Origin: Wolbachia endosymbiont (group E) of Neria commutata | GTDB lineage: Bacteria; Pseudomonadota; Alphaproteobacteria; Rickettsiales; Anaplasmataceae | Assembly (NCBI RefSeq): GCF_964026735.1 | Contig: NZ_OZ034692.1 | Span: forward strand, 310,001-374,000 | Length of the DNA: 64,000 nt | Reading direction: 5' to 3' | Shown: piece by piece, positions 28,108 to 38,861 of the stretch | How the letters are laid out: each line of letters begins with the position of its first letter | How positions within the stretch are numbered: position 1 is the first letter of the stretch | Notes under the pieces: model-generated | The model's database searches: none | What the model was told of the DNA's origin: nothing | The model's input: only the letters and a program-made list of their open reading frames with translations | Program-made: the position numbers and the translations under genes

Positions 28108-29073
28108 ATGAATCCATCAAATATTATTGCTGGCATTGATGTTAGCAAAAATAAACTAGACATCCACATTCATCCACTTGGATATCATAAAGTATTTGAA
28201 AATAACGTTCAAGCTATTGATCAAATACTCGACTTTTTGCGTTTACATAACGTAACCAAAGTTGGACTTGAAGCAACTGGTGGGTACGAAAAATTATGTG
28301 CTTATACTTTACTAAGCCATGGTTTCAAAGTATATGTCATTCAACCAAGATGGGTGAGAGACTATGCAAAAAGCCTTGGTATTGCTACTAAGACTGATAA
28401 AATGGACTGTAGCATCATCTCACGTTATGTTAGTAATACAGATATGCGTGTTACTCCTTTAAAAGTTAGTAACAATAATATTGATTGCTTGAAGCAAAAG
28501 CTCTCTCGCAGAAATCAACTAGTAGAAATAGCAAAAATACAAAAAACCCAAGCTCATCAGGTAACTGATATATCCATAATCAAACAAATGGAAGAACTGC
28601 TAGTTGTTTTGCAAAATCAAATCCAAGCCCTAGAAGATGAGATGATGGCATTGGTTGATAAAAGTGAAGAGCTTAAAAGAAAATACATACCAATAACCAG
28701 TATACCAGGTGCACGTAAAATCACAGCTATTACTATGATTTGTTATATGCCAGAGCTAGGAAGTATCCGACATAAAGAAATATCTAGTCTTGCCGGAACA
28801 GCACCATTTAATCGAGACAGTGGTTCTAGTAAAGGAAAAAGGTGTATTCAGGGTGGTAGATCACAAGTTAGGAAAGTTTTACATATGTGCATTCTTAGCG
28901 CCAGGGAATGGAATTCTTATATAAAAATTTTCTTTGATAGATTGTATGATCAATATAAAAAGCCATATAAGGTTGCTTCTACTGCTGCAATGAGAAAATT
29001 TCTTATACTTGCTAACTCTTTAGTAAGAGATGGCAGGATTTTTATTGAGGAATATAACCCTAAGTCTGTTTAG
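28108..29073 (+). CDS. IS110-family transposase
   Basis: 321 residues from the ATG at 28108 (GGAGG upstream). N-terminal DEDD (RuvC-like) domain begins IIAGIDVSKNKLDIHIHP and includes VGLEATGGYEKLCAYTL and TKTDKMDCSIIS. The C-terminal Tnp domain has ITSIPGARKITAITMI and LAGTAPFNRDSGSSKGKR with the catalytic Ser. Complete. It lies 21 bp from a palindromic repeat and between the double-HTH gene and the cif locus. Confidence 0.92.
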   Translation: MNPSNIIAGIDVSKNKLDIHIHPLGYHKVFENNVQAIDQILDFLRLHNVTKVGLEATGGYEKLCAYTLLSHGFKVYVIQPRWVRDYAKSLGIATKTDKMDCSIISRYVSNTDMRVTPLKVSNNNIDCLKQKLSRRNQLVEIAKIQKTQAHQVTDISIIKQMEELLVVLQNQIQALEDEMMALVDKSEELKRKYIPITSIPGARKITAITMICYMPELGSIRHKEISSLAGTAPFNRDSGSSKGKRCIQGGRSQVRKVLHMCILSAREWNSYIKIFFDRLYDQYKKPYKVASTAAMRKFLILANSLVRDGRIFIEEYNPKSV

Positions 29074-29093
29074 ATCTAAATATTAGCAGATTA

Positions 29094-29150
29094 GTGTGGT
29101 TGTGGATAAGTGCGCTTACACAGACTGAAAGCACTTATCCACATCCACAC
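29094..29150. repeat. Palindromic repeat A
   Basis: Arms 29094-29113 and 29131-29150 (GTGTGGTTGTGGATAAGTGC and its complement, one mismatch in 20) around a 17-nt loop GCTTACACAGACTGAAA. A related palindrome with the same loop length lies at 39078-39142. It could form a hairpin RNA or act as a terminator between IS110 and the convergent cif locus. Confidence 0.85.
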
Positions 29151-29264
29151 TTTTTAAAAGAATTTAAACCAGATACTACAACTTAAATTACGTAAAATGT
29201 GTTAAAAACATCTTTGGTTTTATAGCCCATCAAGTAAAAATTATTTTTAGTATTTTTCATTTTT

Positions 29265-29921
29265 CTATTGACTTTTAACACAACTGCTTTCAGCATAGCT
29301 TAATCGTTTAGATGTTGATGTATCATTTAAGAAAGTGTTAGGTTTATCTTCATTAACTTGAGGTACTGATTTTTCCACTAACCTGTTATTAGTTATTGCC
29401 TTAGGCGAGCTTTTTTGTTTTCCTACAAACAACTCAACTTCTTTTTCAGCTAAGACCTCTTTTAGACGACCATCTAAACAATTGAGAAATTTATCAGTTT
29501 GTTTAAACTCTGGACATGCTTCTTTTGCAGGTGAGTATAAAGTCTTTGATATTTCAGAAAACTTACCATTCATTATTTGTCCAACTATAGTTGATTGTAC
29601 TTCTATAGGATTGAAATTCGAACTGTTATCTTGTATACCACAACTCCTTGCTGTACGCTTTAGTAATGTATCGAATCCTAGGGTAATACTTGACGCATAG
29701 CCTTGTGCTTCTAGTAAGGATATAGATTGACCTTCTATAGAGATGTGCTTTTGATCTGTAACTTTTCTAATCAATAAATCAAGTAACATTATTGTACCAT
29801 CAACATTCACTTGCGCATCTACTTGTGATAGTGAGCTTTGGGTTGTATTGTTTTCAGGTAAAGCAGTTTTAGAGTTAAATAACCCATCTATAGAACTTTT
29901 TCGTCCAAATAAATCATTTAT
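29265..29921 (-). pseudogene. Probable C-terminal extension of cifB in a shifted frame
   Basis: An open frame of about 218 codons that begins exactly where cifB stops, with no ATG in its first 110 bases or so. It opens NDLFGRKSSIDGLFNSKT and continues through SSLSQVDAQVNVDGT, a helical region (LLDLLIRKVTDQKHIS, AQGYASSITLGFDTLL) and a Lys/Ser-rich end. Lack of a start and exact abutment suggest it was the C-terminal part of the CifB-like protein, separated by a small indel in the A/T-rich TCATAAATAAATGAT junction. A stand-alone gene starting at GTG (29810) is the alternative. No known domain seen. Confidence 0.5.
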
Positions 29922-32558
29922 TTATGATACAGTTCTTGTTGCTGCACTTTCTCCACTTTTACATCCTTAACTACGTGAATAGAACTATGGCTCACTTTAG
30001 CAGAAATAAGCTCATCACTCGTTGATATTAAAGAATTTTTATCTTTAGCTCCCACATTAACGACTACACCCATGAAAAACATTTTGTCACTATCTGTGAT
30101 TGCTTTCAGTGCCGCCCCTTTAGCATATCTAGTGTTTTGTTCTTCTGTTAATTTATTAACTTCCTGTTTCAGCTGATCTTGATTTAAGTTTTTATTTATA
30201 AGCTTAAATTCTAGCGCTATAGGAGTATATTCTTTAGTGCCCTGAAGCGAAGGACCAATACCTTGAATTACCATATCAACACGACCACCTGCTCCTACTT
30301 GAAATTCAGGTATAATTACAACTTTTGCAGAATTAGATGGTGAACTAGAAGTCTCTTGTAATTTTAAATCACTGTAACTACTAAATAAGCCATTAAGAAT
30401 AGCCTGTAACCTGGCCTCATTAGTAATTAGACCCCTGATAGGGTAAATTGCATCAGCTATTGCAGCAAACAACTCTCTGTAAGCTTGTTTCAATGAGTCA
30501 CTGTCAGAAGAATTAATATATTGAGAAGTTATTGTTTGGTTGAATTTTTTCTTTAATTCATCAGAATTAGGTATCTCAGAAAAATCACCTGTAAACTGCT
30601 GATTAGTATCACTTGTACGATATTGACTTACTTGTTCTATTTGAAAAAGATCTTTAAAAGACAAACCTGTTTTATATTTTTTTAAACTCATTTGAATTTC
30701 TATGACATTTTCTATTTTTCCCACTTCAGGTATATCTATAACTGGAATTTTTTTGGAATTAAGGTTTTTTATTTGTGTTTCTTGTTCAATTATATGAAAA
30801 ACAAATGCTATTTTATCTTGTTCTTTGTTACCCTTTATAAATACTAAGGTAGTTACAGGTTTTTCTTTTGATTGCGCTCTGCCCTTTGTCTTGGATTCTA
30901 ATGGATACTCGTTATAAGAAAATACATATTTTTTAACATCAGTTCGATCAAGTTCGTTAACTAAGATTGATTGGCCTAGAATGTACCTGCTAAAATAGAA
31001 AATGTCCCTTGTTTCTTTATTTCCTGGAAAAGTATAGTATTCGCTCGATAACAAATCTACTATCTTTTGTTTAAAATCTTCTTCAGAAACTTGTTGATTA
31101 TTCCATCTGTTAGCTAATTTTATAAATTCCTCCATCAAAGGAGAAGATGGTTGTTTAATAGGTTCTACCTTAACTTCAAATGATTCTTTGAAATCCAAAT
31201 TTAACCCAACAACAACGACATTATTTGCATTGGTTAAAATCCGCATCTTATTTGATCTAAAACCTTTAACATAGTCTTTAGCTTCCTCCAGTGCATAACT
31301 TGGAGTTATTTTCTTCCCTTCAGTGCCAGTTTTAAGTTCAATAAGAATTGGCACTGAATCAACAGCACGATCAGGCCCACGAACGAGCAAAATAACATCA
31401 GCATAACCCCTACCAGAAAATTGTTCTAGGTAGATCTTAGTATTGTCACGATATCGAAAATGATCAAATATTCCTGCTGTAAAACCATGTTGATCAGCTT
31501 CACGAGCTTCAATGCCATAAACATTATCTTTTAATTTTAGATCAGTATGAATTTTTTTAATGTAAGTTAGAATTTCTTTAAGATTGTCCTGAACCTGATC
31601 TATTTCTGTATCTGGATTAGCAAGCTTTTCTATATAATCCTCTAGATAGACAGATTTATCTAGCTTTTTTGTCACTTTTTCAAATGAAAACTTTTCTGGA
31701 GAAGTGGCAGGTTCGTTTTTGATTTTCTTGTTATTTTCTACTTCAATATTTATTTTTTCATCTTCTTCACCACTCTTTAAAGTATATCCCTTTGCTGATG
31801 TAATTCTTAATAATTCATTTCTAACATTACCACTAAGATCTTTACCTGATCGACCCAGAAACTCCTTAATTTCATTAAAAAACGTACTTTGAAACGCATA
31901 ATTACCTTTTACTTCACCACGACTAATTTGTATTGTTCGAATGCGTCCATGCACGTCCTTAGCTACATACTCTAACACACCATCCCTCTTAAGGTATAAG
32001 TATAATTTTTTTGATTCAGGATTAGTTATTGATTCCGGCCTGCGCTTCACTAGCTCATACTTATCTTTCAAAATTGTTATTACATCAATTTGAAGCTTAC
32101 GTGCATCTAATTCAGTATAATCTTTACCCATTACATTCTTCCACTCACCCTTAGTGAATTCAAAATTTCTAGTGCGTGTTATTGGAGAGTCAGAATGTTG
32201 AGCTTCTACATCTTCAGTGAAGATAAAAACATGCGTTTTGAGTTTTGTTTGGGCCACGATTTTTAAAGTTCTTGCTCCCTTAAAGCAAAAGTGTAATTTC
32301 TCTATACCTAGTTTTTGATTAAGCCTAGTGTCCAACACACTAGAAAACCAACCTAAAAAACCGATGAGGAAAAAAGCCAGGCTTTTCACTAGAGTGCAGA
32401 TAAGATTGTATTTGATCAACCAGTGATTGAAATCTTGCTTTGAACGATTTATCTAGTAGGTCTGCTGCATTAGAACCTGTAGAGTCCACTCTCTGGAAAA
32501 GTAACTCTATTAACTCAAAATCCTGCGGTTTTTCTTGTTGTTGATCACTATTAACCAT
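29918..32558 (-). pseudogene. cifB: CifB-like cytoplasmic incompatibility factor (nuclease type), frameshifted
   Basis: CifB proteins, with CifA, cause cytoplasmic incompatibility when expressed in the male germline. The N-terminal piece (32340-32558, from MVNSDQQQEKPQDFELIELL) and the main ORF (to 29918, about 830 codons) join at a six-A run (32369-32374). The joined text, FQSLVDQIQSYLHSSEKPGF then GWFSSVLDTRLNQKLG and KLHFCFKGARTLKI, resembles the CifB N-terminus. Two PD-(D/E)XK nuclease domains keep their catalytic pattern: GYADVILL...IELKTG (about residues 335-365) and GRVDMVIQ...ALEFKL (about 710-745). No Ulp1/deubiquitinase domain is present, so it is not Type I. It lies 93 bp downstream of cifA in the usual order. 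The frameshift would abolish full-length product unless corrected by slippage. Confidence 0.8.
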
Positions 32559-32651
32559 AACTGCCTCCTTATTTTAACCTTTTACTCTTACCTAAACTCT
32601 TTGCCTACTTTTGCTTAAGTCTAAGTAACTGAATTTTCCAAAATAGAAACA

Positions 32652-33890
32652 CTACACTTTGCTTCTAACATCAGTCACCTTCTGCTGTATAGTTTCTACA
32701 TCTAGTAATGAACTTAGTAACTGACTATCACCTCCACCATCTAATTGCTTGTTTCTAACTTTAATAAATACCTCATATTCTGACTTATCGAGTTCCATAA
32801 TAGATTGCATTTGCTCTTGACTAAGAGAATTGATAATTTCTGATAATACTTTAACAGCTTTATTCTCCTTAATAAGACGAACAATTAAATCTCTAGATGA
32901 CAACCTTATGCTTAAATTATGTAAATAGTGTTGTCTATGAGCATCAAAGCCGGAACTATTCCACATAGAGGTAAGCATATCACTACCAGATTTAACAAAA
33001 TTATCATCTGGCGCAGAAACAAGCGAGTCTAATGCTGAAAACATTGATGTACTATAAGCTTCAGGAGATAAATCTTCTGGCTTTAAATGTTTAAATAGCT
33101 TTTTAGCACTTTCAAAAGAGTAATTTCTTCTCAATATGCTTAAAGTATAGTGGCATCCATTTTGCCCAGAATCTCTTTTCAATAATTCAGAATATCTACT
33201 AGGGTTAAGATGACGTAGACAAAAGTCAACCATACCAACATCATCAGTAGAAAAATGTCCTTTATTATATGCTGCCTGCATTAATAAATCTTCTTTCCTT
33301 TCTGAAGATACAGAATCAATTGATTGCAATTTGTTCCAAAAGAACTCCAAAGCTTCTATGTGTTTTTCCACCATTGCACACCTAAAAGCATAAACATATT
33401 GATGCTCATTATTTAACTCTAACTGATGTTCCTGATTATTTATAGCATGTGACCAGTAAATCATTAAAGCTCCTTTACCACATCCTTTTATCAAATTTTC
33501 TACTGGTTTATTACCTAATATTGATTTAAACTCCTCAAAAATAGATTTTATCTCTTCTTCAAAACAACACCAGCAAGCAATTCTATAGCGATCAGAACTA
33601 TCAAGGAGGTTTTTTTGCCCACCCTCAAACTTCAAAGTTAACAATTTTCTCCCCACAGTATACCTGTTGAGCCTAACCTGATCCGAAGTACCTCCTATTG
33701 GTATTTGCCAACAAGTTTCATCCTCTAAAATCTTCTTAAGAAAAGGCGGTATTATTGTTCTGTCCCATTCACGCAATAACGTTTGATATGTAATACACCA
33801 CCTTTTAATCTCCAGTTCTTTAGATGCCTTATGAAGATCATCTTCTTTCACAGCAGTTAATAATACCCTCTCTACATTTTTGCAATCCAT
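32652..33890 (-). CDS. cifA: CifA-like cytoplasmic incompatibility/rescue factor
   Basis: 412 residues from the ATG at 33890 (GGAGG four bases upstream; a TTG at 33911 would add 7 residues). Resemblance to CifA: ELEIKRWCITYQTLLRE near the N-terminus, an EDETCWQIPIGGTSDQVRL segment, VDFCLRHLNPSRYSELLKRD, and ALDSLVSAPDDNF...SGSDMLTSMWNSSGFDAHRQ, which parallel known CifA positions. The whole chain looks helical. In CI, CifA acts with CifB in sperm modification and alone rescues in eggs. It appears intact while its partner is broken, a pattern expected under selection for rescue only. Confidence 0.8.
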   Translation of the reverse strand: MDCKNVERVLLTAVKEDDLHKASKELEIKRWCITYQTLLREWDRTIIPPFLKKILEDETCWQIPIGGTSDQVRLNRYTVGRKLLTLKFEGGQKNLLDSSDRYRIACWCCFEEEIKSIFEEFKSILGNKPVENLIKGCGKGALMIYWSHAINNQEHQLELNNEHQYVYAFRCAMVEKHIEALEFFWNKLQSIDSVSSERKEDLLMQAAYNKGHFSTDDVGMVDFCLRHLNPSRYSELLKRDSGQNGCHYTLSILRRNYSFESAKKLFKHLKPEDLSPEAYSTSMFSALDSLVSAPDDNFVKSGSDMLTSMWNSSGFDAHRQHYLHNLSIRLSSRDLIVRLIKENKAVKVLSEIINSLSQEQMQSIMELDKSEYEVFIKVRNKQLDGGGDSQLLSSLLDVETIQQKVTDVRSKV

Positions 33891-33911
33891 AACTCCTCCA
33901 ATTGATACCAA

Positions 33912-34696
33912 CTAACATTATTTGTATATGCTATGTATAATATAGAAATATAGAAGTTTCAACCATCGTTTTTGTATCGCCTAATAATTTGATAATTAAA
34001 AGCGCAAACTAGATAGTGACGAATAACGTAGAGGGTATAAACGCATTACTGATGAAGATTATTAGATGCCATATTTAAATGTTTTTCGTGTAGTAGATAT
34101 GGATTAGGAGATGGTAATGTGAATGATTTACCTTGATAAAGGCTGTAAGGTTAGAGTCAGCTGAAAATATCATATTTACTATTTTATCTGTAATTTTGGT
34201 TTTATTATAGATTCACTTTATTTTTTGATCTCAGTTCTCAAGTAGGTAGGTATTTTTATGTAAATAGATGTTATCAAAAACTTAAGGAATATAGCCTATT
34301 TCAGTCATTTTACATAATGCCCGTGAGAACTAGTTTTATTTGAAAGGTCACCCCAGCCACGTTATTTCACGAACTTATCTATACCAAATTTAACATAGTC
34401 CTAAAACCCGCGCCATTGGCCTACTTTCCCCCAATATACTTTAGCCACATAGGGTGATTTTCTTTCCGTAATCTATTAACAGTGCTTTCATAATGCATAT
34501 TTTATGTAAAATGTTCTCAGCGTATTGTATCTTTTTTGCCCTTTTTTGAGAAAATTAAAAGTAAATAAGTAAATAAAAGAATTTAAGATAGCCCTAAAGA
34601 TAATGGTTCTTTTAAAAAATATTTTATTCAAAAAAAATGTTGCTTTGTAAATGAATTTTGAAAATACTAAATTGAGCATATCTAATAATAATAAGT
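33912..34696. other. Noncoding stretch upstream of cifA
   Basis: About 785 bp, strongly AT-rich, with no ORF I can support. It presumably holds the cifA promoter, but I see no convincing -35/-10 pair to single out. The next element is a short ankyrin remnant. Confidence 0.5.
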
Positions 34697-34861
34697 ATGG
34701 CTTTATGTAATGATGAATTGCTTCGTGCTATAAAAAAAGTTAGGGAATTTATTAGCAAAGGTAGTATTGAAAATAATAACCTAACTCTTCTACTGTTAGC
34801 AGCTGAATATGGCCATCTAGACATAGTAAGATATATTATGGATAAAGGTATAATGCTATAG
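34697..34861 (+). pseudogene. Short ankyrin-repeat remnant
   Basis: 54 codons starting MALCNDELLRAIKKVREF and containing one ankyrin repeat, NNLTLLLLAAEYGHLDIVRY, followed by IMDKGIML and a stop. It looks like the first repeat of a truncated ankyrin gene. The next 390 bp to 35250 show no ORF. Confidence 0.5.
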
Positions 34862-35267
34862 AGATGATAGTGATTACTTCTTTAATTACTTTTGATAATT
34901 CAATGTAAACATTGGTTGGTTAGCAATTTTATATTCTCTTTTATCGTAAGGTCTTTCTCTTTATTAAGGAGCTTACATTCTCCTACTCAAACCTTCGTTT
35001 TCAAGATTAGCATATCTTAATTTTTGGCTCTTTGCATAGAATGTTCTTATTTTTCTTGACTTTTAGGATGCTAGTATTAGGATATATCATTTAAGACATA
35101 AGTATGAGACGTTTTCTTTCTGATATTCATAAAAGGCTTACTATTTATTCAGAATTGGATTGGTAGAAGGTCTTATTTCTTGTTTAATGATTTAAAAAGG
35201 TAAAAAAGTAGCTTATTATGTTGATCAAATAATTGGAACTTTTTGTACTTTGCTTTCTGACATTATA

Positions 35268-35726
35268 ATGCATATCCTTTCTATACCTTATTGTATAATA
35301 CGAGGATTGGGAAGCCTTGTAAAAGGACATGAAGGTAAAAGATGCAGTAAACATAATCATCGATTTACAAATGATGTTGTTGATAATTTATTTATCTATC
35401 CGGTACTTCACATGATTTCAGCTTTGGTTGCAGTTATCACGATGCCAATTTTTATGATTCATAAAATAATATCTACCATCGTATATCCTTTTACTAAACA
35501 AGAAAATTTGTATATACAACCAGAAATCAACGATTACAAAAAATTGGATGATTGCTTTCCAGATCAGCTATTGAAGGCTCAAAATTATATTATTGGTGCA
35601 ATTGTTTTAATGATATCTGCTCCAGTTTATGGAATAGCTCTGCTAATAGAAGCTGGAAGCACAAAACTTAGTTCACTATTCACTAATACCAAAGTTGAGG
35701 AATTCTGTTCTGCAAAAAGGCTATAA
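35268..35726 (+). CDS. Uncharacterised membrane protein
   Basis: About 152 residues from ATG 35268. Three hydrophobic stretches are visible: HILSIPYCIIRGLGSLV, VLHMISALVAVITMPIFMI and YIIGAIVLMISAPVYGIALL, separated by polar loops with Lys and His. Likely an inner-membrane protein; family not recognised. It ends convergently 35 bp from the next gene. Located in the accessory module between cif and ankyrin genes. Confidence 0.55.
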   Translation: MHILSIPYCIIRGLGSLVKGHEGKRCSKHNHRFTNDVVDNLFIYPVLHMISALVAVITMPIFMIHKIISTIVYPFTKQENLYIQPEINDYKKLDDCFPDQLLKAQNYIIGAIVLMISAPVYGIALLIEAGSTKLSSLFTNTKVEEFCSAKRL

Positions 35727-35761
35727 CCATCCAATTTCTCTTTTAATAACTTCTTGCAACT

Positions 35762-36496
35762 TTACTTGCTTACAGGCTGCTGTTGTGCTTGCTCTGGCTC
35801 CTTTAACCCAGATAATTTTGATTGTGGTAGTGATATCGTTTCATCACTCTTCATTTGTGATTTTTTTACTGCTTCAACTAAAGACAGAGAATAATCTTCC
35901 TTAGAATTAGCAAGTGGTCTACTTCCTATTCTTACATCATTATGTGCTTCTAGATCTTCTATAGTCACACCATTATTATCTATAACTTTTACATTGTTAT
36001 TTGTACCAAGCTCTATTATGAGACTACACTGCTTACCATTTGTCTGCCAATTCAAAGTCATTATTATAGGTGATCCATTCTGAACTTTATAGTATCTGAC
36101 ATTGTTTTCATCCATATCGCAGGATAGCCCGTTGCTTCCATCACTATTAATCAAAGCAAATCTTGAAATTTTATTGGCCTTACAAAAATCACTAGTCAAA
36201 AACTTACTGACTGTTACTTCTTTGTTTCCTGAAAGCCTTACTCTTGATGTATAGCCTCTCTCTTCATTGTCCCTTATTCTTATATGTACTTTTTCAAGCT
36301 TATTAGTCGTTATATATTTAATGATTTCTTCTTTAACTTTTTTAGCCAATTCATGATCGTCAGGTAAATACCTAGGACCTTGTTTTTCATTTTGTTTTAT
36401 TAAACCAGCTGGCTGACCATTGAAAAAAATGATTTCTCCACTGTGATTGTCTCTCGTACTTTCAACGGTAGCTTGAATAGATTTTTCTGCTAACAT
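35762..36496 (-). CDS. Uncharacterised accessory-module protein
   Basis: 244 residues, hydrophilic, no signal or membrane segment. Visible features: a helix DDHELAKKVKEEIIKYITTN, beta-rich middle (EKVHIRIRDNEERGYTSRVR, SPIIMTLNWQTNGKQC) and a disordered Gln/Pro-rich end (KEPEQAQQQPVSK). I do not recognise the family. Soluble, with its own start at 36496 and an isolated promoter region upstream. A host-directed role would be guesswork. Confidence 0.6.
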   Translation of the reverse strand: MLAEKSIQATVESTRDNHSGEIIFFNGQPAGLIKQNEKQGPRYLPDDHELAKKVKEEIIKYITTNKLEKVHIRIRDNEERGYTSRVRLSGNKEVTVSKFLTSDFCKANKISRFALINSDGSNGLSCDMDENNVRYYKVQNGSPIIMTLNWQTNGKQCSLIIELGTNNNVKVIDNNGVTIEDLEAHNDVRIGSRPLANSKEDYSLSLVEAVKKSQMKSDETISLPQSKLSGLKEPEQAQQQPVSK

Positions 36497-36741
36497 ATAT
36501 AACCTCTAACAATAATATATAAGAGTTAGCATATAGATTAGTATTATTAAAACAATATATTTTTAACCTGATTATCTTCAAAGCTTAATAAAAATTTAAT
36601 CATTTATAAAAACTTTCTCCTACCTCTGCGTACTTCCAATACCAGCATAAAAAAATAAAACTTTTAAGGACAGCTCAAGACAAAAAGAAGCATAAATTCA
36701 AGGGCATGTATAGGCCTAATAGAAGATATTTAAAATTCACA

Positions 36742-37179
36742 CTAATCTTGAAAAGAAGATAAAGATTTTACCAATGAATAAACGATCTTGCGCAATTCTT
36801 TATTCTTAATTTTCCTATATCCTTTCATGAGAGCTAACATATCATTTTCTAACTCACATTCTTCATCGCTGTCATATTGAAAACCATTGCTGTCTTCATG
36901 TAGTGCTGAATTGCTTTCCATAGTAGTAGGTAGTAAAACAGCCAAATCAACAGATAGAGCTTTTGCTAAGGCTAATAACTTATCAATTGAAATAGCATTT
37001 TTTCCAGATTCATATTTCTGTATTTGCTAAAATGAAACACCAACAATATTGCCTAAATCCCCCTGACTCAAGCCTCGTAATAGTCTCAATTCCTTTATTT
37101 TTTTTCCTATTTTAGGGCATCCAGTATCAGCTCTTTCTATTATAGTAAAAGAGTCATTTTTCACATTGGTAATAGTCAT
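36742..37179 (-). pseudogene. XRE-family regulator paralogue with nonsense mutation
   Basis: Starts MTITNVKNDSFTIIERAD at 37179 with AAAAGGAGG upstream and contains an HTH (KIKELRLLRGLSQGDLGNIV) closely similar to the regulator at 24941-25279. A TAG (about 37028) follows GVSF where the paralogue reads SYTQIQ; the frame then continues QIQKYESGKNAISIDKLLA to a C-terminus YSLVKSLSSFQD. Probably inactive. Confidence 0.75.
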
Positions 37180-37390
37180 TTCTGAGCCTCCTTTTTAGGT
37201 ATTACGGCTATAATAAGCCAAATATAATAGATACTGCTAATAACTTTAAAATTTTATTAAAGCAGCGTAGAAAATAGTCACTTCAACATCTTAATGACAT
37301 GTTTTTTTCTTAACCTCAAGTCTCTTAAATCTGCTAGATTCTAAGTTTCCTTGATGAGATTAAAAGATACCCTTTTTATTGATTGATATC

Positions 37391-37793
37391 TCATTCCTCT
37401 CGGGGAATTTGAATAGCATAGTGTAAAGGAGTGTAACCATATTTATCTTTAGCATTAATGAACTCATCCAGTCGAACTGGATCTATTTTTTTTACAAGGT
37501 ATTCAACTATATTTAAGTGACCATTGGAAGCAGCTATGTGTAAGGGAGTTCTATAATCCTTGCCATCAACATTAAGATCAGCTCCGTTATCAATAAGGTA
37601 TTTCTAGGTGACCATTTTCTACAGCACAATGTAAAGGTGTACGACCTCTACTATCTCTCTCATTGATATCACGCTTCCTCTCCTCTATGAGACATTTCAC
37701 TAGATTAAAGAGACCTCTTTGCACAGCAGAATGTAATGAGTCATGTTCATTTATATCCATTGATTTGATTTCCTTTTTCATACTATCCTCCAT
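37391..37793 (-). pseudogene. Short ankyrin-repeat protein, frameshifted
   Basis: Starts MEDSMKKEIKSMDINEHDSL and has four ankyrin repeats: HDSLHSAVQRGLFNLVKCL, GRTPLHCAVENGHLE, then after a one-base slip near 37600 YRTPLHIAASNGHLNIVEYL and YGYTPLHYAIQIPREE to the stop at 37391. The start lies at the end of the upstream ankyrin gene (stop at 37795), so the two were co-transcribed and may once have been one locus. Confidence 0.75.
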
Positions 37794-37794
37794 C

Positions 37795-38861
37795 TCATTT
37801 ACTAATAGAATTTAGGTGTTTTATTACATTACGGTTTGCTGCAATATCAAGAGCAGTCATGCCATCATTGTTTTTTGCATTAACTTCAGCACCACAACTT
37901 GCAAGGTATTTTGCTACATCTTGTTGATTTTTTTATTTTGAAATTCATGACCTTTAGCAACCAAGTGTAACGGAGTATTTCCTTTATGATCCATAGCATT
38001 AACATCTGCTCCTTTCTCTATAAGATGTTGCACTATTTCAAAATTACAGTCGTGAGCAGCTACATGTAATACAGTGGAACCATCTTTAAATGTAGCATGT
38101 ATGTTAGCCTTCTTCTCTAGTAAATACTTTGTTATTTCAATGTGACCATTTGCAACAGCATCAAGTAGTGGAGACCAGCCATTCTCATTAGCAAAATTTG
38201 GATCAATTCCTTTTTCTTCTATAAGATATTTGATAGTTTCCATATGACCATTTGATACCGCTCCTGCAAGCAGATCATTTCCATCATAAATAACATTCCT
38301 CTCATCTATGAGATATCGTATCACATCTAAGTTACCACTTGAAACAGCTCTGTCAAAGAGAGTCCAATCAATACCACTTTCAGTTTGCATTGGATCAACA
38401 GATTTTTCCTCTAGAAAATATTTAATAAGCTCAAAATTACCATGCTCAAATGCATAGAACATAGGCGTATTATCTTGGTCATCAGTAATCCTAAAGTCAG
38501 CACCATTATCTATAAGGAATTTTACTATATCAAAATAGCACATATCAGCTGCATAATGTAACGGAGTCCAGCCATATTTATCTTTTGCATTTAAATTAGC
38601 CTTTTCATTTTTTAAGCATACAATTAGGTACAAGTTATTCTTTTCAACAGCCAAATGTAAAGGTGTTTTACCTAAATCATTTTGAGTTTCACTCTCTATA
38701 GTTAGATCAAATTTACCATACAGATATCGCGCTATATTATACAACCTTGCATCTTGCATCACTTCAGCATTGTAATTAGCAATTTCTTTAGCCTGATCAT
38801 TCTTTTTAAGATGTTCCTTGATAGTATCAATTGATATTACCTTTCCAATTTCCTTTTCCAT
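37795..38861 (-). pseudogene. Ankyrin-repeat protein, C-terminal frameshift
   Basis: About 350 codons. Begins MEKEIGKVISIDTIKEHL and carries roughly nine ankyrin repeats (GKTPLHLAVEKNNLY, GWTPLHYAADMCYF, NTPMFYAFEHGNFE, GWSPLLDAVANGHIE, GSTVLHVAAHDCNFE and others). At a run of seven A (about 37929-37935) the frame slips; the original frame ends at 37914, the next continues NQQDVAKYLASCGAEVNAKN and GMTALDIAANRN to 37795. A slip in one base would restore the last repeat. Candidate secreted effector family in Wolbachia. Confidence 0.85.

Noticed and set aside
37391..38861. CRISPR-like or tandem DNA repeat array in the ankyrin region
   Set aside because: Periodicity is about 99 bp and comes from protein-level ankyrin repeats; no identical direct repeats with unique spacers.
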